From Vibrio lentus (lineage in GTDB: Bacteria > Pseudomonadota > Gammaproteobacteria > Enterobacterales > Vibrionaceae), in the NCBI RefSeq assembly GCF_030409755.1, contig NZ_JAUFQE010000002.1:1178001-1242000 (forward strand): DNA of 64,000 bases, in the 5' to 3' direction. Below are positions 47,220 through 57,661 of the stretch, one piece after another. Within the stretch, counting starts at the first letter, position 1, and each line of letters begins with the position of its first letter. The notes under the pieces are model-generated. The model ran no database searches. It saw nothing but the letters and a program-made list of their open reading frames with translations, and was not told the origin of the DNA. The position numbers and the translations under genes are program-made.

Positions 47220-49565
47220 TTACTTCACCAATAAATGTTGACGGTCGAGAACGTTAGTAATGTGGCGGAACCAGTGATCGGAAATTTTTGCCTTCTCTTC
47301 ACTCCAACCAATGTAACCTCGACTTTCGAAGTAGCGCAAAATGCCCGTAATCTCAGCAATACTCAGTTGAGTACAGTCAGACAGAACCTCAGGGGAGGCT
47401 ATCTCTAGCTGAACAATCGATCGAAGCACGGCCAGCATGGGTTTGGGCATGTTCTCTAACTCTTGCGCTTCAGGCACATGGAACAGCCTGACGACAGCTT
47501 GGTCGGTGTCTTTGTTTCTATTGAGAGATAAACGGAAGAAGCGGAGCGCCACTGTGGGGTTACCATCAGAGTAATGCCATAGAATTCGATAGAAGCCTTG
47601 GCGAGCACGTTCTTCTTCTGTCATCTCATCTTGATCCCACTGTTTAGGAACCACCAAGCCATCAAACGACAACGGCTTTTCTAACTCGGTATTGATACGG
47701 CTTGTTAGTAACTCGCCGATTTGCTTCTCAGTCCAACGAGGTAGGAAACACACGAAATCAAACAATAGACGCTCACCACGAGCTCTATCGACAAATCGCC
47801 AGCTTGATTTAGCAATCGACATCACTACACGGTGGTTCTTTTTAGAACGGCGCAGTAAGTTGGTTAAGCGAATCAGATCAGACAATCCGCCAACCATCGG
47901 CTTAACAAGTCGTTGTGCGTTGTCGATCGCGATCAGGTAAGTGGTTTCGCTTTTACGTAAGTGAGCCAGAATCTGAATTTCAGTCGCTTCTTCTTCTAAT
48001 CCGATGCTTACAGCTAAGTGGCAAAGAAACTCTTTGTAACCCGCATAAGGACAGCTAACGTAAATTGGCTCAGCGTTGGTGACTTTATGTAGCAATGTGT
48101 AGAGCAGCGTTGTTGAACCCACGCCACGCTCACCAGACACAATACAAATCGCTGGGCTGTCAGACATCAGATAACGGTTAAGTTGTTTAACTTCATCGCC
48201 CGCATAGTCAATCAAGGTGCTATCGATTGAACCTGGCAGAACGTATTCAAAGGTTTGATCGCCTTTGATTCTCACGAGGTTCTGTTGGTTCTTATCAAGG
48301 TCGGACTGTTTTGCGACTTCAATTCTAAATAGATAAGCAAGCGCCTGACTAAACAGGGTATAACCGGATAACAGCGCCATAATACGATGCTGGAAGGTAT
48401 AAACGGATAGCCATACAATACCAATTGCGGTTGCCAGTATATTGAGAATAAATGTGTCTTGGCGATTCACAGCCCAGTTCACCCATACAGGGCGATCTGA
48501 AATATGTTGTAGCGCATCAAACACTTTTGCGCGCCATAGCCTCAATACTGAGATAGTCACAAGAACAAACCAGAAGAACAGCGCACTGTAGATCCAGCTG
48601 TAGATCGTGCCTTTACCTAGCGTACGAATCGAAATCTGCAGAATCACACCCGCGACAATGAAGCTCCACACGTAACGACGAATGGTCGAGAGGCGCAATG
48701 CAATCACTTCTTGGTTTGATGTGCGACCTAATCGGTAAGCAAACTCAAGAATAAAGCTGATTGCTATCGAGCCACCGAGAATCCACCACGTAAAGATCTC
48801 GAGGAAAATTAAGTGCTGCAAGCTCGGTATGCTTGAGAGAATACGCAACGAAATAGTAATCGCGATTAACCACGCTATCGCTCGATGGGCACGACTCACG
48901 TACCAAATCAAACGCACCAAGAATGGAGGATTCTGTTTCGCTTCTAAGAAATTAACTCGGAACAATTCAATCAGGCGCGTGCTGTTTGATAGCCACCACA
49001 CCAAACCAAAGTAAATAAACAGCACTTTCAAAGACGCGCCAATCACAGGAACTGGTGAAATGAAGATGTCTTTTATCAACGCTTTGAAGCTACGAGTTTG
49101 GAAATACACCAGATATTCAACGTTGAGCTTAGTCAGTCGCCACTCTTGCTTAAACTGTGTGACACCATAAGGGCCAAAACCCGTTAGGCGCTCTTTGTTC
49201 GCGGTAGTCGTCTGCTCAAGTAAGTGCTGCTTACTCACATTTAAACTGTTTAATGTTACGTAGCTCGATTCAACATCGAACCACAGATCCGCATCGCTGT
49301 TTTTTCGATAATCCAGAAGCTGTTGATCAAAGGTTGCGATTTGTTGGTTTTGGACACGAAGCACTTCAGCCAATAAAACATTGACCTTACGTTTGTCAGC
49401 CGCTTCCATAAACAGAGGGTCGGGGAGTGCATTAATGCGTTGATCCAGATCTTGGGCAATGTCAGACACCTGAGGACGTGACTGTAAGTCATATTCCAAG
49501 TTGGCATGACTAGGCCAAGAGATCATGGCCAAAGTGAACAATAAGAAGCGCGATAATGAACGCAT
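47220..49565 (-). CDS. Membrane-anchored AAA/STAND-like ATPase homologue coupled to MscS
   Basis: This 781-residue protein has a signal peptide (cleavage after PSHA), a periplasmic helical region to about 175 and about six to eight membrane helices between about 185 and 410. A cytoplasmic P-loop domain follows: SGERGVGSTTLLYTLLHK, where S484 replaces the Walker A lysine, and Walker-B-like TYLIAIDNAQRLV. A C-terminal winged helix (SIAEITGILRYFESRGYIGW) ends the protein. I do not recognise a named family. Tight coupling to the MscS gene suggests a regulator or sensor for that channel. Without the lysine, ATP hydrolysis is doubtful, though binding remains possible. Confidence 0.75.
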   Translation of the reverse strand: MRSLSRFLLFTLAMISWPSHANLEYDLQSRPQVSDIAQDLDQRINALPDPLFMEAADKRKVNVLLAEVLRVQNQQIATFDQQLLDYRKNSDADLWFDVESSYVTLNSLNVSKQHLLEQTTTANKERLTGFGPYGVTQFKQEWRLTKLNVEYLVYFQTRSFKALIKDIFISPVPVIGASLKVLFIYFGLVWWLSNSTRLIELFRVNFLEAKQNPPFLVRLIWYVSRAHRAIAWLIAITISLRILSSIPSLQHLIFLEIFTWWILGGSIAISFILEFAYRLGRTSNQEVIALRLSTIRRYVWSFIVAGVILQISIRTLGKGTIYSWIYSALFFWFVLVTISVLRLWRAKVFDALQHISDRPVWVNWAVNRQDTFILNILATAIGIVWLSVYTFQHRIMALLSGYTLFSQALAYLFRIEVAKQSDLDKNQQNLVRIKGDQTFEYVLPGSIDSTLIDYAGDEVKQLNRYLMSDSPAICIVSGERGVGSTTLLYTLLHKVTNAEPIYVSCPYAGYKEFLCHLAVSIGLEEEATEIQILAHLRKSETTYLIAIDNAQRLVKPMVGGLSDLIRLTNLLRRSKKNHRVVMSIAKSSWRFVDRARGERLLFDFVCFLPRWTEKQIGELLTSRINTELEKPLSFDGLVVPKQWDQDEMTEEERARQGFYRILWHYSDGNPTVALRFFRLSLNRNKDTDQAVVRLFHVPEAQELENMPKPMLAVLRSIVQLEIASPEVLSDCTQLSIAEITGILRYFESRGYIGWSEEKAKISDHWFRHITNVLDRQHLLVK

Positions 49566-50025
49566 AAAAGTCTCTTAGAATTATGAGGTTAGGATTACTA
49601 TAGTTAGATAATGGTGCTTTGTGAAATCTAACCCTTTTTCGGGGGCGAGTACTTTATTCCTGTTTCTTTCATCTTTGTCATGAAATTGTCAGGGTTTGGG
49701 CTAGTATTTGAGCATCAGCCAATACCGAAAATAAATAGGGGAAAGTAGGTTAGGTTGTAACGATGCGCCGTGCGATATATTCAATTATCCGTGGGATTTA
49801 AGGCGTTATATAAACCCTATTATCGACGGCTGTTCGCTATTTTGTATTTTCCTCATTGTGGCGTTTTAATGAACACAAATAGAAAATCAAAAGTGTGAGT
49901 CAGCTCAAATTATGATTTGGCTAGGTTATCACTCACTTAATGGCCTGTAATTGCAATCAATACTTGAAGTTAAAGCCCCGAAGAAGTAACGTTGCGGCGT
50001 TTTTCACATTAAAAAGGTAAAGGCA
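49566..50025. other. Divergent intergenic region before ybiT
   Basis: A 460-bp AT-rich spacer with no credible ORF or terminator. A TGGCCT...TTGCA pair is present with wrong spacing (four bases) and is not called a sigma-54 promoter. Confidence 0.4.
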
Positions 50026-51609
50026 TTGATCTCCACAGCAAATATCACTCAACAATTCGGCGCTAAGCCACTTTTCGAAAATATTTCAGTTAAGTTCGGC
50101 GAAGGTAACCGTTACGGTTTAATCGGCGCGAATGGCTGTGGTAAATCGACGTTCATGAAGATCCTATCAGGTGAACTTGAACCAAGTGCTGGTAACGTAA
50201 GCTACGATCCAAACGAGCGCGTAGCTAAACTAAACCAAGACCAATTTGCTTACGAAGAATTCACGGTAATCGACACGGTTATCATGGGTCACAAAGAGCT
50301 TTGGGCTATTAAGCAAGAGCGTGACCGCATTTACTCTTTGCCTGAAATGAGCGAAGAAGACGGCATGAAGGTAGCTGACCTTGAAGTTCAGTTCGCTGAA
50401 ATGGACGGTTACATGGCAGAAGCTAAAGCCGGTGAGCTTCTTCTTGCTGTAGGTATTGAAGAATCACTGCACTTCGGTCTAATGAGTGAAGTAGCACCTG
50501 GTTGGAAACTTCGTGTTCTATTGTCTCAAGTACTGTTTGCAGACCCGCATATCATGCTTCTTGACGAACCAACGAACAACCTGGACATGGACACCATCAA
50601 GTGGTTGGAAGATACGCTTAACCAACGTAACTGCACAATGATCATCATTTCGCATGACCGTCACTTCCTAAACTCAGTTTGTACACACATGGCTGACCTT
50701 GATTACGGCGCTCTTCGTCTGTTCCCAGGTAACTACGATGAGTACATGACAGCAGCGACACAAGCTCGTGAACGTCTACTTTCTGATAACGCTAAGAAGA
50801 AAGCACAAATTGCTGAACTTCAAACGTTCGTTTCTCGTTTCTCTGCTAACGCATCTAAAGCGAAACAAGCAACGTCTCGTGCTAAACAGATCGACAAGAT
50901 TCAACTAGACGAAGTTAAAGCGTCTAGCCGTCAAAACCCATTCATCCGTTTCGAACAGTCTAAAGAACTATTCCGTAACGCACTTGTGGTTGAAAACCTA
51001 GCTCAAGGCTTTGAAGAAGACCTATACAACAAGTTCGATGCGATTTTCGAAGTGGGTGAGCGTGTTGCTATCATCGGTGAGAATGGCGTAGGTAAAACAA
51101 CGCTTCTTAACACACTAGCGGGGGCTCTAGAAGCGCGCGAAGGTGAGTACAAGTGGTCTGAAAACTCAAACATCGGTTACTACGCTCAAGATCACGCACA
51201 TGATTTTGAAAAAGACATGAACCTATTTGATTGGATGAGCCAGTGGCGTCAAGAAGGCGAAGACGAGCAAGTTGTTCGTGGCTTCCTAGGTCGTATGCTG
51301 TTTGGCCAAGACGACATCAAGAAATCTGTAAAGGTTATCTCTGGTGGTGAGCAAGGTCGTATGCTTCTTGGCAAGATCATGATGCACAAGCCAAACATCC
51401 TTCTAATGGATGAACCAACGAACCACATGGATATGGAATCTATCGAAGCGCTTAACTTGGCTCTTGAGAACTACAAAGGCACATTGTTCTTCGTATCTCA
51501 CGACCGCGTATTCGTAGACTCTCTAGCGACTCGAGTTCTTGAAATCAAAGACGGTAAGATCAACGACTTCCGTGGTACTTACGCTGAGTTCTTGAAAGCA
51601 CGCGCTTAG
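50026..51609 (+). CDS. ybiT: ABC-F ATPase YbiT
   Basis: This 527-residue soluble protein has two ABC domains. The first has [14 protein letters not shown] and [18 protein letters not shown], and the second has [23 protein letters not shown] and [15 protein letters not shown]. An ABC-F linker lies between them ([33 protein letters not shown]). It aligns along its length with E. coli YbiT, a ribosome-associated translation factor of the EttA group. The start is TTG, with GGTAAAGG upstream. A strong terminator follows. Confidence 0.95.
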   Translation: MISTANITQQFGAKPLFENISVKFGEGNRYGLIGANGCGKSTFMKILSGELEPSAGNVSYDPNERVAKLNQDQFAYEEFTVIDTVIMGHKELWAIKQERDRIYSLPEMSEEDGMKVADLEVQFAEMDGYMAEAKAGELLLAVGIEESLHFGLMSEVAPGWKLRVLLSQVLFADPHIMLLDEPTNNLDMDTIKWLEDTLNQRNCTMIIISHDRHFLNSVCTHMADLDYGALRLFPGNYDEYMTAATQARERLLSDNAKKKAQIAELQTFVSRFSANASKAKQATSRAKQIDKIQLDEVKASSRQNPFIRFEQSKELFRNALVVENLAQGFEEDLYNKFDAIFEVGERVAIIGENGVGKTTLLNTLAGALEAREGEYKWSENSNIGYYAQDHAHDFEKDMNLFDWMSQWRQEGEDEQVVRGFLGRMLFGQDDIKKSVKVISGGEQGRMLLGKIMMHKPNILLMDEPTNHMDMESIEALNLALENYKGTLFFVSHDRVFVDSLATRVLEIKDGKINDFRGTYAEFLKARA

Positions 51610-51660
51610 TACACATTAAACATGATTACGTAATACAACGTTATTACGTATTCCTGAATA

Positions 51661-51703
51661 GAAAGGCCTCTATCTTTGTGAATAAGATAGAGGCCTTTTG
51701 TTT
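51661..51703. terminator. Bidirectional terminator after ybiT
   Basis: A 15-bp perfect stem (AAAGGCCTCTATCTT/AAGATAGAGGCCTTT) is followed by a T-run. Confidence 0.92.
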
Positions 51704-51788
51704 ATCTATGTTTTTGATGCCAGTTTTTTCATATCAGCTTTTTCATCGCAAATAAGTCGAGTGGTTGCTCTCAAATACTTATTGCTAA

Positions 51789-53678
51789 TCAATATTTAAA
51801 CTGCGCCACAATCTTCTCTAGCTTCACACTCACGTTCGATACTTGTTCACTGCAACGAACAGACCCAGATACCACTGTATGAGTATCACTCGCCAAGTGG
51901 GCGATATCAGTGATGCTGCGGTCAATCTCCGCTGATACCATGGACTGTTCTTCAGACGCCGTGGCAATCTGGCTGTTTAAGTCGAACATTTCCCCGACTT
52001 GAAAGTGTATTCCTTCAATCGCATTCACCACGTCTTTGGTTTGATGCTTAACTAGGCCTGTTTGCTCTAAGCTCACTGACATCTTCGCGACCGTTTTTGC
52101 TATTCCCGACGTTAGGCCATGAATGGTCGATTCAATTTGATGGGTTGAATCGTTAGTCATTAGCGAAAGCTCTCGCACTTCGGAAGCAACGACTGCAAAC
52201 CCACGACCATGATCACCAGCACGCGCAGCCTCTATCGCTGCATTTAGCGCGAGTAGGTTAGTTTGTTCCGCTATACCTTGAATCGTAGTAACGACTTGAT
52301 TGATTTCGCGACTCTGATCTTCGAGCTGAACAATTAGGTTTTGAGACTCAGCAATGTTCTCGGCCAGCACATTAATGCTGTCATTAGTTGCGTGGGTTTC
52401 TTGCAACGCTTGATGTGCATTATCTTTGATCTTTTCAGCGTTCATCGCCGCGTTTTCTATGTTCGCCGTCACTTCATTACTGGTCATCACCAACTCATTA
52501 ACTGCCGTCGCTACTGATTCAGATTGTTGCTTCTGCTTTTCAGCATTACTCATACTTTTGATTGCCGCTTCTTCAGAGCTGCACGAACTATCGGTCAACA
52601 CCGTCATTACGCCAGACAGCTCTTTAATATTGCCATGCAGTTTATTGATGAAGGTATCGAAGGAATGCGCCAACTGAGCAAGTTCATCGTTGCCTTTGGC
52701 GTTCATGCGCACAGTTAAATCGCCATCTCCATTGGCAATTGATTCCATCATCACGTTTATCGCTTTGATTCGCGCAAGTATGTTGCGACCAATAAACACC
52801 AACAGCAAAGAGAGCAGCGCAACAATCGCCGCACCAAAAAGGTGTAGGGTGTTTTTGGTATGTGTACCCGCTGTGGTGATAGCTTGACTTATCTCGGTTT
52901 GTACGGCTTCAATGGCTTGTTCTGTTTGGTGGACGTTGCTACGTAAGGCGCCTCTAAGACCGAGTTCTGCCGACAAGCCTAAATTGGTGTTGGCCAATAG
53001 GAGCGTTTCAACCGCAGCTTTGTAGTCCGAATAGGCTTGCTCTGTCGCAACGGACGTTTGAGAGTAGGGTTCAAACTCTTTAAGAGCATCTGCTAACGCC
53101 ATATGGGTTTGGTCATTGATATGAGCGAGATAGTGGAAATCTTTTTCAATCAACTCCAATAGCGCAAGCTCTAAAGCCAAACTCGATTCAGATTCGATCG
53201 CTGATTTTAATTTGTTTCTTTTGGTATCTAACGCAGCGACAAAGCCTAAGGGCGCGGTCGTACGTTCAATGTTATTTACTTGTTCGACAATTTGGTGAAA
53301 CTGCTTTTGATATTGATGAAGGGTATCCGAAATCCGTGTCATTTGGTCAGACAAATGAAGCTCGTGTGAAGCTAGAGTTTGGTTCAAAGTCACCAATCGT
53401 TGATTCAGGGTGTTGGCGGTTTCGTCGAAGCGTTCTGCGTATTTGTTATCGTGGCGAGATAAGAAATCTTTTTCGTGTCGCCTCAGGGTTAGTAGGTCAA
53501 CAGAGCTCCTCAAGTTTTCAGAGGCAGCTCGCTCCAAGGATTCAAGCTTATCTAAGCTGAACTGCTCGTAAATCGCATAGATAAAGACTGAAACAAACAG
53601 GGTGAGGTTGATTAGAATGAATTTACTGCGTATTGAAAGAGACAGCGAATGACGCTGAGTTTCCGATGGATTACTCAT
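51789..53678 (-). CDS. Methyl-accepting chemotaxis protein (helical sensor)
   Basis: This 629-residue receptor has a membrane helix near 22-42 and a long all-helical periplasmic domain (about 45-275; LTLRRHEKDFLSRHD pattern). A second helix lies near 280-300, then HAMP and the signalling domain ([20 protein letters not shown]). The helical sensor resembles the helical-bimodular class, whose known members sense organic acids. The ligand here is unknown. Confidence 0.92.
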   Translation of the reverse strand: MSNPSETQRHSLSLSIRSKFILINLTLFVSVFIYAIYEQFSLDKLESLERAASENLRSSVDLLTLRRHEKDFLSRHDNKYAERFDETANTLNQRLVTLNQTLASHELHLSDQMTRISDTLHQYQKQFHQIVEQVNNIERTTAPLGFVAALDTKRNKLKSAIESESSLALELALLELIEKDFHYLAHINDQTHMALADALKEFEPYSQTSVATEQAYSDYKAAVETLLLANTNLGLSAELGLRGALRSNVHQTEQAIEAVQTEISQAITTAGTHTKNTLHLFGAAIVALLSLLLVFIGRNILARIKAINVMMESIANGDGDLTVRMNAKGNDELAQLAHSFDTFINKLHGNIKELSGVMTVLTDSSCSSEEAAIKSMSNAEKQKQQSESVATAVNELVMTSNEVTANIENAAMNAEKIKDNAHQALQETHATNDSINVLAENIAESQNLIVQLEDQSREINQVVTTIQGIAEQTNLLALNAAIEAARAGDHGRGFAVVASEVRELSLMTNDSTHQIESTIHGLTSGIAKTVAKMSVSLEQTGLVKHQTKDVVNAIEGIHFQVGEMFDLNSQIATASEEQSMVSAEIDRSITDIAHLASDTHTVVSGSVRCSEQVSNVSVKLEKIVAQFKY

Positions 53679-53932
53679 GGTTAATTCCCTTTAAGCCAGT
53701 GACGTTAATATTCATCTTTGTTTTGTAATTAATAGATTCATTAAAATGATGAATATGTAACTAATAGCTTATGAGGTTGTTAAAGCAAGGTTCATTGGTA
53801 GCAAAGGTTACTTAAAACCTGATATGCAAAAACTAAGCGATTTGAGACGCCAGTTCCCTTGATGCAATACGCAAAGGCTACGATACAAAAAGCTTAGATA
53901 CATAGAACTCATATAGAACAAGGCATGAATAA
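53679..53932. other. Intergenic region upstream of the chemoreceptor
   Basis: AT-rich DNA with the presumed chemoreceptor promoter. No gene or distinctive motif was recognised. Confidence 0.35.
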
Positions 53933-54001
53933 GAAAGCCCTCATTAACACGAATGTCGGTGATCTTTGAGATCGTAGGCATCGCATTTAATGAAGGCTTT
54001 T
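53933..54001 (-). terminator. Terminator of cydABX
   Basis: The outer stem AAAGCCCTCATTAA/TTAATGAAGGCTTT (one mismatch) encloses a nested GATCT/AGATC hairpin. It lies 50 bp after cydX. Confidence 0.7.
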
Positions 54002-54050
54002 AAGTGAGTTAGCTTATTGTTTCGTTAACACTTATTACTGAATCTACCGT

Positions 54051-54155
54051 TCAGTTTTGTTCATCAAGAAAGTCGGTGTGTTCTAGCCATAGCGCATTAA
54101 TAATTCCAAACGCGCAGGCTAATAATACGCCCAGTACCCAACATAAATACCACAT
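54051..54155 (-). CDS. cydX: Cytochrome bd oxidase small subunit CydX
   Basis: This 34-residue single-helix protein (MWYLCWVLGVLLACAFGII, then NALWLEHTDFLDEQN) matches the CydX pattern, including the WYxxWxLG start and the conserved LEH. It stabilises the CydAB haem sites in the inner membrane. A strong ribosome site (AGGAGG, 6 nt before ATG) and its place 26 bp after cydB support it. It was found by reading the sequence after cydB. Confidence 0.92.
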   Translation of the reverse strand: MWYLCWVLGVLLACAFGIINALWLEHTDFLDEQN

Positions 54156-54181
54156 AGGTTATCCTCCTATTTCATCTCTAA

Positions 54182-55318
54182 TTAATACAGTGACGAACTG
54201 TTATCGTGAATGTATTGGCTATCTAGTCGACCGAACATTTTGTAGTAACACCAGATTGTGTAACCCAAAATAATTGGCACCACGATAACTGCGACAACCG
54301 AGATAATGCTCAGTGTTAACTCACTCGATGTTCCGTCCCATAGCGTTAAACTATGCGAAGGCATCAAGCTAGACGGCATGATCATTGGGAATAGGGCAAC
54401 GCCCGCTGTCGTTATGATGCTTGCTATTGATAAGCTCGAAGAAGCGAAGGCCAAACCAGCGCGGTTAAGTCGAGTCATCACGGCACAACTCAGCATTCCG
54501 ATGATACCTAGAGCGGGAATTGCCAAAAGTATCGGGTAGTTTTCGTAGTTATGTAGCAGTAAGTCATCAAACTTCACTACATGCTTTAGTAATGGGTTTG
54601 AAACACCATCGGTCACAACTGGGCTAGTAATCAGGTAACCCGGAAGTGTATATGCGTATAGCCCACCAACAATAAACAGAACGACAGTGACAAGCGCCAT
54701 ACATACGATCACTCTCTGTGCGCGTTGTTTTAAATCACTCGTCGTTTTCATCTGTAGGAATGCCGCGCCTTGCGTGACAACCATCGCCAAGCTCACCAAG
54801 CCACATAGCAGTGGGAAGGGCGTGAGTAGATCCCAGAAACCACCTTGGTATGACATCATTAGCAATTCATTAAATTCAAACGGAACGCCAATCATCAAGT
54901 TCCCGAAACCAACACCAAAGATAACCGGAGGAATGAAGCCACTGACGATAAGCGCAATATCACAAGCTTTCTTCCATTGCGGATTGTCGATCTTAGCGCG
55001 GTAATCCATACCGAGGGGTCTTAACCACAAGGTCGCCAATACTAAAATCATGGCTAAATAGAATCCGGAGAACGCAGCCGCGTAGATTGCAGGCCATATC
55101 GCGAAGATAGCGCCACCCGCCGTAACTAACCATACTTGGTTACCGTCCCAGTGAGGGGCAATCGAGTTAATCATGATTCGTCGATCAACTTCTGACTTTC
55201 CTAGAACAGGGAGCAACGCCGCAACGCCCATGTCGAATCCATCGGTAATGATAAAACCGATCAACAACACGCCAATAACTGCCCATGTAAACAGGCGAAG
55301 ATTTTCGTAATCAAACAT
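54182..55318 (-). CDS. cydB: Cytochrome bd ubiquinol oxidase subunit II
   Basis: This 378-residue, nine-helix protein has the typical N-terminus FTWAVIGVLLIGFIITDGFDMGVA, followed by NSIAPHWDGNQVWLVTAGGA. It pairs with CydA to reduce oxygen without copper. It lies 9 bp after cydA and before cydX. Confidence 0.95.
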   Translation of the reverse strand: MFDYENLRLFTWAVIGVLLIGFIITDGFDMGVAALLPVLGKSEVDRRIMINSIAPHWDGNQVWLVTAGGAIFAIWPAIYAAAFSGFYLAMILVLATLWLRPLGMDYRAKIDNPQWKKACDIALIVSGFIPPVIFGVGFGNLMIGVPFEFNELLMMSYQGGFWDLLTPFPLLCGLVSLAMVVTQGAAFLQMKTTSDLKQRAQRVIVCMALVTVVLFIVGGLYAYTLPGYLITSPVVTDGVSNPLLKHVVKFDDLLLHNYENYPILLAIPALGIIGMLSCAVMTRLNRAGLAFASSSLSIASIITTAGVALFPMIMPSSLMPSHSLTLWDGTSSELTLSIISVVAVIVVPIILGYTIWCYYKMFGRLDSQYIHDNSSSLY

Positions 55319-55327
55319 CTGAATTCC

Positions 55328-56944
55328 TTAATGAAGATCGATAGTTTTATCTAACTGACGCGGTGCGCTTTGCTCACCTGTAATAGCAAGATCTTGGTTT
55401 GATTGCTCATGATGATAGCGACCAGTCTTCAGTGCGCTCGGGCCCATTTTCGCAAACTTAACCATCAGGAACATTTCTATAATCAAGAACGCGGTGTAGA
55501 ACAAATAAACCAAGCCGATAGAGATCCACAGACTTGAAGCGGGTAGATTAGAAACCGCCATGTTGACTGGTAGAATCTCACCAATTGCCCATGGTTGACG
55601 GCCATATTCCGCAACAAACCAACCTGCTTCACAAGCAATCCAAGGAAGTGGAATCGCACATATCGTTGCTTTCAATAACCAACGATTGGTACCAATCTTA
55701 CGGCGACAAATTTGTACGAATGAAAGACCTATAATGGCGAACATTAAGACGCCACACACCACCATGATGCGGAAACTCCAGAATAGCGGGGCTACCGTTG
55801 GGATTGTGTCTTTTGCTGCTTGTTTGATCTGTTGCTCTGTTGCATCCACCACGTTATCGCTGTATTTCTTAACCAGTAATCCATAACCAAGATCATGTTT
55901 AACCAATTCAAACTCATCGATATTTTGTTGTGATTTATCACCAGAACGTAGTTTTTCTAATAGTCCATAAGCTAAGATGCCGCTGCGAACACGTTCTTCA
56001 TTCTTTGCCAATAAATCATGAATCCCGACAACTGGCGTATCCAAAGAACGCGTTGCGATAATACCCATCACGTATGGGATCTTAATCGCGTAGTCCGTCT
56101 CCATGGTTTCTTGGTTTGGGAACCCGAACAATGTAAATGAGGCAGGGGCTTCTTCGGTGTGCCATTCAGCTTCGATAGCCGCTAGCTTCACCTGTTGAAC
56201 ATCTCCCAACTCATAACCAGATTCATCACCTAGCATCACTGTCGACACAATCGCAGCCATACCAAAAGCACTTGCAACTGCAAATGAACGACGAGCGAAC
56301 GCTAAATCACGCCCTTTAAGCATGTAGTAAGCACTGATACCCATAATAAATAGCGCGCCGGTTGTATAACCTGCCGCAACGGTATGCACGAACTTCACTT
56401 GAGTCACTGGGTTGAAGATCACTTCGACAAAGTCTGTCATCTCCATACGCATGGTTTCGAAGTTAAACTCTGCGCCCACTGGGTTTTGCATCCAGCCATT
56501 GGCCATCAGAATCCACAGACCGGAGAAATTTGAACCTAAGGCCGTCAACCACGTTACCGATAAGTGCTGACGCTTAGAGAGCTTGTCCCAACCGAAGAAG
56601 AACATACCGACTAAGGTTGATTCCAAGAAAAACGCAACAAGCGCTTCAATCGCCAGTGGGGCACCAAATATGTCGCCCACATAATGCGAGTAATAAGCCC
56701 AGTTGGTTCCGAATTGGAATTCCATGGTTAGGCCGGTAGCAACACCGACCGCAAAGTTAATACCAAACAATTTACCCCAGAACTTGGTCATGTCCTTGTA
56801 GATGGTTTTGTTGGTCATGACATACAGCGATTCCATCACTGCGAGTAAGAAGGAGAGGCCTATAGTTAGGGGGACGAATATAAAGTGATAAAGAGCGGTA
56901 CTTGCGAATTGAAACCGCGACAGATCAACGACATCTGTAAGCAT
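55328..56944 (-). CDS. cydA: Cytochrome bd ubiquinol oxidase subunit I
   Basis: This 538-residue subunit starts [16 protein letters not shown] (ATG at 56944 with AAGGAG 7 nt upstream). It has the haem ligands and the long Q-loop of the E. coli bd-I type, with [49 protein letters not shown] and [15 protein letters not shown]. It oxidises quinol and, with CydB, reduces oxygen using haems only. It lies 108 bp after hvfD on the same strand, so read-through from the hvf operon is possible. No tol/ybg genes follow, unlike the usual cydABX-ybgE-tol arrangement. Confidence 0.95.
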   Translation of the reverse strand: MLTDVVDLSRFQFASTALYHFIFVPLTIGLSFLLAVMESLYVMTNKTIYKDMTKFWGKLFGINFAVGVATGLTMEFQFGTNWAYYSHYVGDIFGAPLAIEALVAFFLESTLVGMFFFGWDKLSKRQHLSVTWLTALGSNFSGLWILMANGWMQNPVGAEFNFETMRMEMTDFVEVIFNPVTQVKFVHTVAAGYTTGALFIMGISAYYMLKGRDLAFARRSFAVASAFGMAAIVSTVMLGDESGYELGDVQQVKLAAIEAEWHTEEAPASFTLFGFPNQETMETDYAIKIPYVMGIIATRSLDTPVVGIHDLLAKNEERVRSGILAYGLLEKLRSGDKSQQNIDEFELVKHDLGYGLLVKKYSDNVVDATEQQIKQAAKDTIPTVAPLFWSFRIMVVCGVLMFAIIGLSFVQICRRKIGTNRWLLKATICAIPLPWIACEAGWFVAEYGRQPWAIGEILPVNMAVSNLPASSLWISIGLVYLFYTAFLIIEMFLMVKFAKMGPSALKTGRYHHEQSNQDLAITGEQSAPRQLDKTIDLH

Positions 56945-57052
56945 AAAAACTCCTTCCCGCCACGAGTGTGACGGGTAAGACAATGGAAAATAAGATGATA
57001 ATTAGAGAGAACTAATTAAAGGTTTTACATGTAGCTGAATGAAAAGAATCTA

Positions 57053-57661
57053 TTACCAACGAAGTGCTTTGTTTTGTTTTTTAGAGAACTGTTTACGTAG
57101 CCAGTAATCTGCACTCACGTAACGGCCACCACCGTAAACAAGCAGTACCAGCAGCATCACGAAGTAGGTGCCTGCGAACTCCATACCGTTGTTCAGCATT
57201 ACCGGGTCGCCAAGTTCAGTGATGTAGTTGTAACGACCTGGGAAATTAACCGAAAGCCACTCGATGAAGCCATTAAGTCGAATGGTTGCTTCCATATCGC
57301 CAGTCGCAATTGCATCCCAACCGTGTTTCCAGTGAACCATTGCACTCGCGACGCTCATCATGAAAATCATTGGAATTGATATAAAGCGAGTAAACAGACC
57401 TAACGCGATACAGATACAACCCAATACTTCGGTCGCTGCCGCTAGGAATGCCAATAACTCTGGGAAGGGAAGATTAAGACCACCATCGGCTGCCGAGGCA
57501 CCAAACCATGCCACAGTTCCCGAGAAGCCCAGCACTTTAGAGCGTGCACCGACATAAATAACCGGAATCAAATAGAGACGAACTGAAAGCAGTACTAAGT
57601 AATCGTATTGTTTGCATTTGTCGACAATAGCGTCGTACCAGCTGAGGGCTGACTTAATCAT
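57053..57661 (-). CDS. hvfD: DoxX-family membrane protein, HvfD-like
   Basis: This 202-residue protein has about four membrane helices and a DoxX pattern (RLYLIPVIYVGARSKVLGF, ATEVLGCICIALGLFTRFI). In hvf/bufferin operons a DoxX protein is the fourth gene and is thought to help with membrane redox or quinone chemistry. Its ATG overlaps the hvfC stop by four bases. Confidence 0.82.
   Translation of the reverse strand: MIKSALSWYDAIVDKCKQYDYLVLLSVRLYLIPVIYVGARSKVLGFSGTVAWFGASAADGGLNLPFPELLAFLAAATEVLGCICIALGLFTRFISIPMIFMMSVASAMVHWKHGWDAIATGDMEATIRLNGFIEWLSVNFPGRYNYITELGDPVMLNNGMEFAGTYFVMLLVLLVYGGGRYVSADYWLRKQFSKKQNKALRW

Noticed and set aside
49940..49965. TGGCCT/TTGCA pair before ybiT as a sigma-54 promoter
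   Set aside because: Only four bases separate the elements, so the -24/-12 spacing is wrong.
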